A stretch of 64,000 nt of DNA from Aselliscus stoliczkanus (Eukaryota > Chordata > Mammalia > Chiroptera > Hipposideridae). Location of the stretch: assembly GCA_033961575.1 (NCBI GenBank), contig CM066727.1, positions 620,001 through 684,000 of the forward strand, given 5' to 3'. The notes beneath the pieces are model-generated. The model searched no databases. It was not told the DNA's origin and saw only the letters and a program-made list of their open reading frames with translations. The position numbers and the translations under genes were made by a program. Shown here piece after piece: positions 10,283-22,386 of this stretch (the first letter of the stretch is position 1; each line of letters opens with the position of its first letter).

Positions 10283-13200
10283 AAAAAAGCTGTTGTTTCC
10301 GCATTTTTCTCCGTCAGCAGACAAAGCACGAAGGTCAGCCTTTCAGTGCCTGTCCGGGCGCCTTTGCCACGCTGCTTTCCTTCGTCACGCCGCTGGTGAC
10401 AGGCAGCCTGTGGTCTGGCCGTTTGCAGCCGACCGCTTCATTTGGACACTGGGAGGGACAGACGGGGGAGGGGACGAATCAGCCACATGATGAAAACGTC
10501 CCACATCAAACAGCATCTGACCCGACGCTCCAGTGACCTGAGCGCCGGCCAGGAGCCCACTTGGCAGCCACTCACTGAAAAGACTAAACTCTCTGAGGGC
10601 TGAGAGCCCTGCGTCCAAGAGTGAGCGCGCAGGTACGAAGCCCGAGAAGCCGCCAGTGCCCACACAAAAATACACCCGCAAGTGTCACATTTCCCAGTCA
10701 CATGTGTTCAGCGGGTCATGTGATGTGGTTCAGGAAAACCGTCCCTCTTTTAACGAAGGGCCCACGCTCCTGCCACTGTGCCCACGAGGAGCTCTTCTTA
10801 TAGGGGCCCTGGCTGCGTCCTGTGCACACCCCAGGGGACAGCCGGATGTCAGCTCAGATGGAGGGCCGTGAGTCCCTAACGACGTTGGACCGTGTCTGCG
10901 TCCTTCCCAGGGTTGTCCCCTCAGGCCTGCACCGCAACCTCCACATCGGTCTCCCTGGTCTGTTCTGCTGTCCGTGGTCCGTGTCCCCGACAGCGTTCAG
11001 GCCTGAAGACACCCTTGTCACTGCGGGACCTCTGCCTGTGGCCGTGCTGGCAGGTAGGCAGCATCCAGATGGAGGGTGAGCGGGTCCCTGTGCCCCGGAA
11101 CGCCCACGAGGACAGTGGAAGCAAAGAGAAGCCGCTCACGTATCAGTTCCGCAGAGAACGTCCTCCCAGGTGCGGGGCGGCCCGGCGGCTCTGGGCCCAG
11201 GTGACAGCACACGCCCAGCCCCTCTGCCTGGCATTGCTGCACCGTGAACACCCCTGGAACCGGGGCTCGTGAGGACCAGAAAACTTTCCGTGGTAATAGT
11301 TTCAGAGGCAAAGCATGAGGAGCGTAACTGCGACAGGCTCATGCCCTTGGTGACAGCAGCCACCTCGCTGCGCCCTGAACCAAGGGCATGTCTGCCGTTT
11401 GGAAGGAAGGTGCTTGTCTCCGTGGCTCCTGGTCTCAGAACCTGGCCAGGGATCCATGACGAACGTAGGTCAGGCTGCTCTCAGGTGCCTATGTGGCTGG
11501 CAAACCGACGGTTGAAATATCAGACCGGGAGGCATATCTGAAACGCCTTTGAAACTATTTTGGACGCGAACCTGCAACCCCGAAAAGGCCACGACGGCTA
11601 GCCCGCTGTGGTTCTTGGTGTGTCCCCGCTGTCGGCTGGGACCTTCACTCCCAGTGTCCCCGGGACACGCCCCGGACCAGCCTGCAGACACTTCAGGGTC
11701 TGTGTCTGTGGGCTTGGAGTCTGGGGCACGTGATGCCACTCATCTACCCAGTCACAGCCTCTGGGGCCCCGTGCCTGTCCCCGGTGACTGGTCACCACTG
11801 GGAACGGTTTGGCATCACAGCCACCTGGCGATGCCGCTGGTCCTTCTGGAGGCCCAGTTCCTTCCAGCACACGGTCAGGTTGGCGCGTCCCTGTGGGCTC
11901 GCCCCGTCAGTGTGTCTCTCGCCCCCTCGAGGCCACATGAAAACTCTGGTCCCTCTCCAGGCACATGTCATTGTCCACCACTCGCAATGTTTGTTTGTGG
12001 CGGTCTCGGCCCATTTCATCAGAATGCGAGCCACCCTCGTGCTCACAGCACCGTGCAGTCTCTGGCGTCAAGTTTCCTTGCTTTGTCCAGTATCTTTCAT
12101 GACAGTAACTGCTGTCCTGGAGACACTGGCATCCCCTACAGGGGCTCCCCCGACGGGTTTACAAAGGAGCTGGCCCCGAGGCGGGCACGGACAGTGGCCA
12201 TGAAGGCCCCGCCTACGGCAGCACACGGGCCTGGAGGGGGCGGCTCATGCAGCCCTGCCACATACGGACCCGGGCAGGGGAGGCTGATGGGCACAGGCAC
12301 ACCTGCTCTCGCCCACCCCCGTCGGGCAAACCCAGCCAAACCAGACAAGCAGGGACAATACAGACGCCGGAGCATGGAGGGGGAGGCGGTGACAGGGAGA
12401 GTGCACGCGGGGACAGTCAGCAGCGCACGGGACAGTGAGCAGCTCACAGCGTGGTCACCAGGGGCTGTGGCCATTCCAGTGTGTCGTGTTTCTCCCCGGG
12501 TGTAGTCTGGGGCCCGGGACGGGCATTCAGAAACTGTTTGTTGTAATAAATTCTTGTGGCGGGACGTTGGGGTCTGGGGGCTCGCCCGCTGTGCCCCTCC
12601 CGGATCTCGCCTCCATCTCAGTGTGGAGTTAGATTCAAGACGGTAGTAAAGGCACCTTGGAAACCATCAGTCGCCGTGCCAGCCTGTGATGCCACACGGG
12701 TCAGGGCTGCAGTCTGCCCAGGTGACATGGTGAAGAGTGACCTGGTCTCGGTGACCGAAACGCTTGGTGTCAGTGTTCACAGCGGGACATCCCAAGTCAG
12801 CAGTGATGGAGAGAGAGGGGCCGGCCTCTGCCCGCCCCACCGTGCAGGCTCCACCCCCGAATGTGGCAAGCTCCGTGCCCAGGGGGCCGCCAGCACGCGC
12901 CCCGCCTGGCCCCTTCCCTGTGGGTGCCACAATCCAGAAGCCCAGCTGTCTCGTGCGGGCGTTCCCGCTGCACCTTGTAAACAACGTGCCGAAGGAGTGA
13001 AGACATTTCCCTGGGGAAGCACAGCCTGTGTGGTGGTTTTCTTCCTTGGTTTCAACACCTGAAAGAGTGTTACTACGAAGCCCTGCCCTTGGCCCGGTGC
13101 GGGCTGGCCGCCGGTGTCCCTGGGCAGAAGAGGACCTGCAGAGTGCACGCTCCTCCCGCTTTGGCACTGTCACTGTCGCCTCTGCAGGCAGGACGTCAGC

Positions 13201-13527
13201 GAGGCTGATGAGCAGGGGGCGCGCGGGACCCCAGAGCCCCCGCAGGGCTCGGCTCCGGCACACAGCGGCCTCCCGCCTCGCCTCTGCCGCCTGACATGCG
13301 CTCTGGAGTCCGTTCAGTCTGCACGTGACCTGTCGGCACTTCTGGAAATCTCGCAGAATTGGTTTCTGAAGTCAGAGGCAGAAAAATACAAGCTGGGCTC
13401 AAGTGCCCGTTAATTCACAGTCTGCTGGGGGGAAATCTTCACTTTGTTTTTTACAGAAACATGTTTTTAATTCACAAAACCCCTGAAGCTGCCAGCGGGG
13501 AAGCCTCTTTCGTGGCATCCGGCCTCC

Positions 13528-13561
13528 CTGCCCCCCCCGCCCCCCCGGGACGCCCCCCCCA
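13528..13561. repeat. C-rich tract
   Basis: Runs of eight, seven and eight or more C separated by G or GGGACG. This is low-complexity sequence prone to length variation and assembly error. Confidence 0.7.
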
Positions 13562-15379
13562 GCCGGAGCCTGCACCTTCCGGCCACACCCCAGGAGCCTC
13601 CCCGCTGTCCCACTAAACGGCAGCTCACCCGATTCTGTGTCTGTCTCCTCTACTGACGTGTATTGTCAAGGACTGATGTTTCTTTCAATTAAAAATAAGT
13701 TTATTTTTTTTTACAGTAGCAACGTATGGTCCATGTATAAAATTTAGAAAATTTAAGTATAAAGAAAAATAATTGAGGAGCCCAAACCACTGTCTCCTGG
13801 GATGACCCCACAGGCCGTCTCTGTGCATAACGCAGGCACGGCTGCTTCTAAAGCATTCAGGTGCTGAGCCGAGCGCGCCCCGCTGTGCGGACCGCCCGCT
13901 CACGGACAGCTTTCCCTGCACGTATGCGTCTTGTGCGCCCATCGCCTGGGCTGGCAGTGCCCACTGTACCAGCGGCTGTAACAAATGGCTCACGTCGTCC
14001 CCTATCATGTAAGGTGGTGTCCCTGTCACCCTAATGAGCCACACAGGGTCCCTACGGACACCTCTGCAGAAGTGACGCTGGGGTCAGAGCACGTGAACAG
14101 TCTGATGTGGTGCCCTAAGCACTTGTCCCCCAGGCGTCTGCCACATCTTTGTCCGCCTGGGAGTTTTCCCCAAATGTGGAATCGGCCTTTGGGTGAGAAG
14201 ACGCCTGGACCAGAGCAGTTAAACCAGGAAGTTCACTGTTTAATAGTCACTTCTTCCCAGCGCCCAGAAATCCTCCCGAGGGAATGACGCCTTCCCAAGG
14301 CCACCAAATTCGCAGCGACTCCTGGGTGGCGGGCTCCTTGCAGGAGCAGCCTCTGCCCTCGCGGACGTGGGTCGCATCCCTCTGCATCGCCGGCCGCTGT
14401 GTGTAAAGCCTGCGCGACGGCGCCTGCCCTCAAGGCGCCCCTGGACGCCCGCGTAGACACCCCACACCCCGCGAGGGGGCCGGGCGGCTGAGACCCCAGC
14501 ACAGAGCCGCGGGGGGCTGTGACTTGCCTTGTGCACAGGCCTGTCCTCGTCACAGCGCCTGGACCAGCGATGCTGCGTGAGCCTGGCGTTTCCCGTGCTT
14601 TTGGTGCCCATGCACACTGCGCGCACACTGAGGCACAGACACACGTGGCAGACACAGACGCGGCAGGCCTGCAGGCACGACACCCACAGACACGCCACCC
14701 GTGCGCCACAGACGTCCGCGCACAGGGTCCGTTCAGTCATCACCGCCGGCCGGAGGGGCGCCGTGGGGCCCAGGGCGCCGGCCTGGCCCAGTGGGTGCCC
14801 GGGGACCCCCGCCGCCCGCAGTCTCACCGCCTCGGGGGGCGCTGCCTCCCTGCAGGCGGGCGGGTGGGGCTGGGCGCTGTGGGGGCTCGGCCCGGCCCAG
14901 GGGCTGGGTTTCCAGAGCGAAGGCGCCTGGGCCGTCAGCCGCCTCCTCCGCCTCAGGCGCGGCCTTTTCCCTTCTCCCTCCGCCTGCACCACCACCAGCA
15001 CGCTGGCTAACTTTGCTTTTCCAGTTTTCTCAAGTTTTAATTCCTGTGCCACCAGAGGAAGTAAATCTGGTTGTTAGCGGTGGGTTTTTTCTGGGTGCTG
15101 AGATTACAAGTGGGTTTTTCCCCCATTCTGCATAACATTTTCTCACTTTTCCTGTAACAGTTACCACTTTTATAATGGGAAGAATACAATCATTTTATAT
15201 GGATGTCTTTTTAGGATTTCGGTGACAGCAGTAGGAAGCATCCATCTATGCACGTAACTTTAAATGATAAATGGCCGTAAAGAGCTGTGTCCTCAAGGAC
15301 GAGAGAATTCGTTCCCTAGAAAGAGCCGTGGCAGGACCATACGTGACGAGACTGACGAGGCGTGTCTGCTCTGTCCTAG

Positions 15380-15594
15380 GTGCCGCAGGACGAGTGGGGC
15401 GGGTATCCCACCGGCAGCAAGGACGAGGAAATCCCCTGCAGGAGAATGAGAAGCGGGAGCTACATCAAAGCCATGGGTGACGAGGAGAGTGGGGAGTCGG
15501 ACTCCAGCCCCAAAACGTCGCCCACGCTGGCCCTGCGGCCAGAGCCCTTGCTGCCATCGTCCACCGGCCCGCGGCCTCTGGGAGACCTCCAAAC
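15380..15594 (+). CDS. DLGAP2: DLGAP2 exon B: first GK-binding repeat (residues 330-401)
   Basis: The acceptor TGTCCTAG ends at 15379 and the donor AAAC|GTAAGG follows 15594. The exon enters in phase 0 and leaves in phase 2, splitting the Thr codon at residue 401. It reads from VPQDEWGGYPTGSKDEE to GDLQ plus two bases of Thr. Residues 353-361 (RSGSYIKAM) form the first R-x-x-S-Y-x-x-A repeat. In this family that repeat contacts the guanylate-kinase domain of PSD-95-type MAGUKs, with binding favoured by Ser phosphorylation. The following acidic/Ser stretch (GDEESGESDSSPKTSP) is typical. Near the end this copy has a Pro/Ser-rich segment (PLLPSSTGPRPLGDLQ) where I recall PLLKPIIQRPLGDLQ in other mammals. 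Confidence 0.95.
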
Positions 15595-17597
15595 GTAAGG
15601 CGCCGCCGTCTGTTACAGATGCTTCCCCACGGCCTCGCGTGCTTCCCGCTGCGGAGCTGTGTGCCCACCTTAGACAGCTCTTTATGGCCATCCACGTTCA
15701 AGTTCTTTTGTAAAAATCGGGCCCCTGGTTGTCCACTCATTAGATAGTAATTAAGGGAATAGACGGGGGCGATTTCTATGTCAAGTATTAATTTTAAAGC
15801 AACTCGCAGCCAGTGGGAGCCATCAGAGCCTCCTCAGGTCCTTCCAGGTTTTTTCCACCAGGAGCGTGTTTGTGAACACACAGGTGTGTGCGTGTGTGTG
15901 TCAATCATAATAGGGACTTTTTTACGAAAACTTCCTAAGTGCATTTGCAGGGTGAGGGCAGGACATCGGTTAGTTTTACAAATACAACAGCACATGCTTT
16001 ATATATTATATTTAGGTACAAATTGATAAGTTTCACTAACTTCCAAAATACAGAGAAAACTGGGAAATGGGCTGTTCGTGTGACTGTGGCAGTGTGACAG
16101 CCGCAGCAGTCACGGGGGCGGCACACCTGGTCCCAGCAGCCTGGGAAGGGAGGCCTGGTTCTCGGGCCTCGGGCTTCATTTGTCCCACCGGAAGGCTGTC
16201 GACAGGGTGATGCGAGGCGGCCTCTTCCATATGACGTCACACACAGAGCTACTCACTGTGACATTTGTGAGACGGTGACAATGCCGACGCGGTGCCCGGT
16301 GCACGCGGTGACGAGCCAAACGCCGGTGTGCCTTCTCCCATGCGTTGGTCGTGTGTCTCGCCAGCTCGCAGATGAAATATGAAAGTTGTCAGTCGCAGCC
16401 AGATCTTCCATTTAATAAACGTGAACCACATTTTCATTACTGAGTTCAATTAAACTCCGCCGCGATTGTGTTGGGAAGGCTAGACGGGAAGTGGGGTGAG
16501 GCAGATGCCCGTCTGCCGATCCCCCCGTGTGCCTCGCAGGGAGGACATGCTCAGGGAGGTTGGTTAGGGAACCACGTGGCGCAGCGCCAGAGCCTCGCCC
16601 TGCTGAAGGCGACACACGCTTCGGGGAAATGGGGGCGGGGAAGCGTGGGGAGCTGTGCTCAGGACGGAACAGCCGTGGGATCCCAGAGCCCGTCACCTGC
16701 GCCAACTGCCCGCAGTCACGGGCCAGACATGAGACCCCACTTTTTATTCGGGGTGCACGGGGACTCGCGTGAAACCTCCCTGGGCAGCAGCTGCCTTTAG
16801 CAGGTCCAGCCCACAGGCCGCTGACACCCCCCACGGTTTTGGCTTCTGAGCCCCCGGTTGGTGGTCCCTGACATACCTCTCACTGTGTTAATGCATTGAG
16901 ATTGCTGTTAAAAACTAAGCCGTTACTGGGAGGCCCATCAGCTAAGTCACTGTTACTGCCTGTTAGCGTCTTAGCGCCTCTTCTGTTTGTGTAGAATTTT
17001 GTAGATTTCAGTGTAATTTCATCTATTCTCATTTTAAATGACATCACAAAACCTCAGTTATTTTCCCCATTAAGTTAGAACAGGCCCGTTTCATGGAACC
17101 AAACTCTGACTGAGAGAAATGAGGTGCTGTGTCACCTAAGTGACCCAGGGCTTGAGTTGAAAATAGTTGTTTTAATGCCATGACAGCGAAAGTGCTTTTC
17201 CTGAAAACAGGAGCGCGGCCCTGAGGTCTGCACCCGCCTGCTGACCGTCCTTCTGCACCCCGCACCCCCCCGAGCCCCCCAGAGGGCAGCACCCCTGCAG
17301 TGTCTTCCTCCTGTCCGAGCTTACCTCTGCCTCACACTCGCTTGCTGTCCCCGGGAGCCTGCGCTCTGAGGCCAAGACATGCCTTACTTACCGTTGCCAT
17401 CACGTCCTCACCCACCGTACGAACTGCTTGTTGTGTGTGCTGCAGACTCACCAAGTGAGTCACACTAACTTCTTGTGAATCACTGCTCAGGGATAATTGC
17501 TGATCAACGTAATAAGTGAATTACTATGAAGGGCACCAGTAAAATAATCATTTTTAAAGATTCCAAAAATAAAAACCATCAATTTAAAAGACGTGTA

Positions 17598-17706
17598 GGG
17601 CCGGCGAGTGGCGCAGTGGTTAAGCGCTGGCTTGGGAAGCCAGCGGCCCTGGTTCAGGTCCCACATGTGAGGGCCAGTGACACTGCCCTCAAAAAAAAAA
17701 AAAAAA
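17598..17706 (+). mobile_element. Short tRNA-derived SINE (Rhin-1-like)
   Basis: The copy runs from GGGCCGGCGAGTGGCGCAG to CACTGCCCTC plus A-tail. The flanks AAAAGACGTGTA (left) and AAAAGATGTGTGTA (right) look like a slightly decayed target duplication. Confidence 0.87.
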
Positions 17707-18639
17707 GATGTGTGTAAAGCTGATTCAGTCCCCCAATTCCTTACTCTCTTGTGTTAGTCAACAAAGGCCCAGAATGCTACCCAGCCTCCCTGAAAACACC
17801 ACGCGCCTTAAACGTGTATCGCTCAGTCACAGGCAGCCAAGTGCCTGCATGGAGACAGCATTCTCGTGTGCGGGTTCCACGGCCACCTCTGGGCTGGTGA
17901 CCCAAATCTTCCGTGGCAGCTGGAGGCCCCCGGGGGCAGTTCTGTAGGGTTTGGACGCTGTTTGCAGCCCGAAGAGCGTGTATCCACATCTCCGATGAGC
18001 CCAACAGCCTGGACTCCCAAGTAGCTGAAAGTGTCTCATCAGAGGTGCGTCATCTGGACGGGAGATGGGGACCTGGAGGACCCATCGGGGAGCAGTCCCA
18101 CTGCGTGCGTGGCAGACCCAGCAGACGTCTGTAAGGATCCGCTGAGACCACCCCGTTGCTCGTCTCCCGGAACACGTAACAGGCCACTCCGAGGAGCGGC
18201 TGGAGAACCAATTGTGGGCCAGGTGGCCGCCTCCCCGTGTGGGCAGAGACCCGTCGCCAGCCGCTCACCTCTGCACATCGCTCCGCTCGCTTCAGGAAAC
18301 GCGGTTCTCAGAAGGTTCTCGTGGAGCGGCGCGTCAGGGCAAATAAGCATCTGCAGCAGCCTGTGCGTGGGGCAGGGGTCATCGGGGTGACACTGGGGAA
18401 CGCTGTATGGGCCAGGAATCATTTTTTATTCTTCCGGTAAAGACTTGTTAAGGACTTCATGGACTGAGAGTTTAAGTAAGATGATTATCAATTAGTTAAG
18501 TGAATAAATAAATTCACAGATTGCCAGGACACTAGCAAGGCACCTAAAACTAAATAGTTAATTAAAAATTACAGAAATCATTCTCACATAGAAAAAAGTG
18601 AGGTTTTACTGAACTAAACTGCTTTTGAAATAACCATTT

Positions 18640-18850
18640 GCATTAGGATAAAAATGTTTTTAAAAACTCTTGTTGAGAAATTTGGCAATATGTATCAAAA
18701 ACATATTAATTCCAGTTCTGGGATTCTAAGAAAGTACTCAGATTTCAATAAAAGGTTTAACCAAAAAGGAAAATGGAACTCCTAGAAGTTTCCAATTCTT
18801 CAGTATTGTTTGTAGTAAAGAATCAGAAACACTAAATATTTATTAATATA
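18640..18850 (+). mobile_element. Probable old mammalian L1 remnant
   Basis: The stretch around TTTGGCAATATGTATCAA, followed by TTCCAGTTCTGGGATTCTAA, resembles the 3' part of L1M-type elements from memory. It is diverged and AT-rich, with no open frame. Confidence 0.4.
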
Positions 18851-18953
18851 GGAAATGATACAATCACTTACTTGTCAAAATAAAAAATGCTTACAAAGAA
18901 TTTTTCATAGTAAAAAATGGTTACATTATTACATGTATAAAATAGTTTCTGTT

Positions 18954-19398
18954 GGGCCGGCTGAGTGGCGTGTTGGTTAAGAGCTGGCTTGGGATGCCAG
19001 CTCTGAGCAGCAGGGCCCCGGTTCGGATCCCACATGAGGGCCAGTGACACTGCCCTCTACAGCTAAGGTGGTGAACAACAGCTCCACCTGGAGCTGGGCT
19101 GCTGTGAGTCCCCAGGGACGGCATAGCTGCAGCCCCTGCTGCAGTGGGCTGCCATAGGCTACAGTGAGTGGCCGGCAGCCAGCGTGAGCTGCCAATAGCC
19201 GCGGTGAGCGACCATCCAGAGGCCGGCGACCGATCTGCCTCATCCGGAAAGAGCGCAATGACGATACCAACATGGGCCAGTGAAGCAACGTCCTCACAAC
19301 TAGACTGAAGAACAAAAAGACAGCAACTTGTCTGTTCCCCTTCCCCGATTCCCCAATGCTGTTCCCCTCCCCCAATTCCCCAATAAAATCTTTTAAAA
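18954..19398 (+). mobile_element. Long tRNA-derived SINE, full length, perfect target duplication
   Basis: The tRNA-like head (GGGCCGGCTGAGTGGCG) is followed by ~350 bp of element-specific body (AGCTCCACCTGGAGCTGGGC, CATCCAGAGGCCGGCGACCG) and ends AATAAAATCTTT plus A. The 14-bp direct repeat AAAATAGTTTCTGT flanks it at 18939-18952 and 19399-19412. Confidence 0.9.
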
Positions 19399-20429
19399 AA
19401 AATAGTTTCTGTATACCATGGGAGCTCTGCATTGGGATGTTCACAGCAAAGCTGGGAAGGGCACGGGGCGGGCAGAATTCTTAAGATGACCCGACGCCCT
19501 CTCCTTAGTAACGCGCCTTCCCTCCAGTAAATACACCACAACACCCGTGCGGGGTCATGCTAATTGTGTCCTGGGGGCCTGACCCAGTCACATGAGTGTG
19601 CTCCCGCTGGGGCAGATGGGGGCGCAGAGCGTGACTCAGGAAGAGGGTTTGAAGGGCTTGGAGGGGGACAGCCCACACAGACAGGCCCTGAGGGGCCCGT
19701 GGGAGCTGAGACGCGCCGGCCAACAGCCAACGAGGAAAGGGGCCTCCGCCCCACAACCACAGGACCTGTGTCCTGCCCACACCCAGCATGAGCGCGGACG
19801 TGGACGCAAGTTCAGCCGCTGGTGCCGTGTTGTCGGCCTGCAGGGCCGTGAGCAGAGCACCTGTCATGCCAGGCCAGTCCTGTGGCCCTCCTGTTCCAAT
19901 GTGAGCTAACACAGGAGGGCCGCTGTAAGATGCTAAATTTGTGGTCATCTGTGAGGCAGTGTTTGCGCGTATAGCCAGGGCTCGCCACAGAAATAGGGTG
20001 TGTGTGTGCCTGTGGCTGCGTCTATACAGCTGGGCCTTGATCAACAGGGGTCAGGGGCACTGACCCTTCGAACAGTCACAAATAAGCCCCTCGTGTATGT
20101 ACATAGAAGGTTTATCTGAAGGGCGTGGCTCGCGTGGTTGTGGGGCTACAAGTCTGGGCCCTGCAGGGCAGACTGTCAGGGCAGAGCTGATGCCACAGCT
20201 CAAGTCCGAAGACAGACCGCAGGCCACACTGCGATTCCTCAAGGACGTCAGTCTTTGTCCTTAAGACCTTCCTTCACCTGATTGGATGAGGCCCGCCCGT
20301 AACATGGAGGGAAATCTGCTGATGTAAGTGTGGACTGATGCGCAGCTGAAAAACATACCGTCGCGGCGCCATGTCGATCGCCAGGTTCACACATACAATT
20401 AACCATCATACACAGTCGTAGAAAACAAA

Positions 20430-20560
20430 TACAGGAAGCCACCCAAATGTTAATGGTTATCTCTGGGTGGTGGATTTGTGGCTGAGTTTTATTTTCTTTT
20501 AAATATTTTCTTAATGTTTTCCAAAAACATACATTGGTGTTAAATAAGAAAAGATATGGA
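20430..20560 (+). mobile_element. Probable 3' remnant of an old L1
   Basis: The segment AATGTTAATGGTTATCTCTG then GGTGGTGGATT and TTTTCCAAAAACATACATTG resembles the common 3' end of L1M elements, from recall. No open frame remains. Confidence 0.5.
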
Positions 20561-21011
20561 AAATCAGTTTCATTGAGCCCCCCGAGTATCCCATAAGTAC
20601 TGGTTTTCAAGTACTAATACTTCATTTTAAAATAAATCATCTTTGTATTGTAACGTTACCATAGTAATAAATTTATGCTCAGCAGCTCTATTAGGCTTCT
20701 CAGCTGTGAGTGGAATTATAATTTCATGTGTATTTTAAAGCTGCAGAAGTGAAATTTATTCCCCAGAGTATTCGCACACTTTGTGTCTCCAAGGCTCATT
20801 CTAAGTGAGACAGCCCATCGAACGCCTGTGGAAATGCATGTCCCTGGGAGTGGTGGGTCAGCTGTTACCACAGGGGACCCCTGTTCCTGGGGCAGGGAAA
20901 AGAGCGAGCACACGCACGTTGTAACCCAGAAGCCGCTGAAACCACTTCTATCTCCAACATCACTATTTATATTTTGGGGGATAGCTTCTGTACAGTTCCC
21001 TAAGAGCTACC

Positions 21012-21312
21012 TCCCAGAGACTGAATGTTTATGTCCCCCCAAAAGTCATATGTTGAACTCTGACCCCCAAGGGGACAGTGTTAGGAGGTGGGACTTGTGG
21101 AGGTGACGGGGTCCTGAGCCTTCGTGATGAGAGTGGTGCCCTGATAAAAAAGGCCCCGGAGAGCTCCTTGTGCCTGCGCCCACGTGAGGACACAGCGAGA
21201 AGGCAGCGTTCGTGGACCCCGGCCTTCCCACTCTTCACACTGTGAGAAATAAACGTGTGTTGTTCCTACGCCCCCGGCCTGTGGCGGTGTCAGCGGCCCA
21301 CACGAAGCACCG
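21012..21312 (+). mobile_element. MLT1-like LTR (ERVL-MaLR), forward
   Basis: The sequence follows the known layout of MLT1-type solo LTRs: CTGAATGTTTATGTCCCCCC, CATATGTTGAA, TTAGGAGGTGGGACTTGTGG, CATGTGAGGACACAGCGAGA-like (here CACGTGAGGACACAGC) and AACTGTGAGAAATAAA-like (CACACTGTGAGAAATAAA). It is an old, non-coding LTR with no internal retroviral genes beside it. The subfamily is not resolved. Confidence 0.75.
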
Positions 21313-21645
21313 TGACAGAGCACTGCAAACAGGCCTAAGCAACGGAGCTTTACCCTCTCACAGTTCTGGAGGCCAGAAGCGGCAAATCAGGTGTCGGCAG
21401 GTGCCTCCAGGCCCTGTGAGCCGCCTTGTCCAGCTTCTGGTGGCCCCAGCTGCTCCTGGGCTGTGACCCTGCCCCTCCGATCTCTGCCTCCATCTGCCCG
21501 TCTCATACGGACACTGTCCGTACTGGACTACGGGCCACCTCACCCACGTACAGCTGCAGTGAAGGTCACCTGCTGGGGGCTGGCCTAGGACTCCGGCATG
21601 GCTCGGGCTGGGTGGAAGGGTGACACTGTTCACCCCATAACAGAC
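21312..21645 (-). mobile_element. MLT1-like LTR (ERVL-MaLR), reverse
   Basis: On the minus strand it starts TGTTATGGGGTGAA and ends CCTCCAGAACTGTGAGAGGG, then a sequence matching the 3' end of MLT1 LTRs. It abuts the forward LTR tail to tail, forming an inverted pair. The middle is diverged. Confidence 0.65.
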
Positions 21646-21979
21646 TGTCCTCGTGTAAAAGAGCACTGGCATGTGCGCCAGCAACGTCAGACAGCGTGTG
21701 ACTTGCTCTACGGGAAGCTTGAACCAAACGGGTACCAATTTTTCTCTCCCGCGATGACGGTGGTCTGATTTCTCCTCCTCCATTATTTGTCTACAAGTCC
21801 ACTTATTTAGTTATTAGTTGTGCTTCGTTATGAAAACAGACAACTTTTTCTAAAACAAAGAGAAATTTATATTCCACACAGATGTTAGCTTTAATTTAAT
21901 AATCAACTGAGTTTATAATAATTCTTCCAAGAAATCTGGCTGCTAAACTGTACCATCTTCTCTCAAAAATCAAACTCCT

Positions 21980-22386
21980 GGGCCGGCCGATGGTGCGTTG
22001 TTTAGGAGTTGCCTTGGGACGCCAGCTCTGAGCAGAAGGGCCCCGGTTCGGATCCCACATAGAGGGCCAGTGACACTGCCCTCTACAGCTAAGAGGGTGA
22101 ACAACAGCTCGACCTGGAGCTGGGCTGCTGTGAGTTGCCGGTGACGGTGTGGGCTGCAGTGGGGCTGGCCGGCAGCTGGTGTGCGCTTTCATGAGCCGCC
22201 GTGAGCCGCCCTGAGCAGCCGTCCAATGGCTGGCAACTGATCTGCCTCCTCTGGGAAGAGCGCAATGATGATACCAACATGGGCCACTGAAGCAACGTCC
22301 TCCACGTCTAGACTCAAGACCAAGAAGACAGCAACTTGTCTGTTCCCCTCCCCCGATTCCCCAATAAAACCTTTAAAAAAAAGAAA
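21980..22386 (+). mobile_element. Long tRNA-derived SINE
   Basis: The head is GGGCCGGCCGATGGTGCG, followed by the same body as the copy at 18954 and the ending CCCCAATAAAACCTTT plus A. Flanks AAAAATCAAACTCC and AAAAACCCAACTCC are a decayed target duplication. The body is shorter, with one of the CCCCAA motifs missing. Confidence 0.87.

Larger units (their letters stand above)
7584..15379 (+). other. DLGAP2: DLGAP2 intron A-B
   Basis: The 7.8-kb intron is GC-rich with no recognisable coding exon. It holds a young short SINE (10181-10282), a C-rich tract at about 13528-13561, an AT-richer stretch at about 13680-13770 and CpG-rich sequence at 14740-15000. Reading frames up to 318 codons (11549-12505) show no family resemblance, are overlapped by other open frames, and are read as chance ORFs of GC-rich DNA. 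Confidence 0.7.

Noticed and set aside
11549..12505. 318-codon plus-strand frame in intron A-B
   Set aside because: No recognisable domain, overlapped by several other long frames and typical of GC-rich intron DNA.
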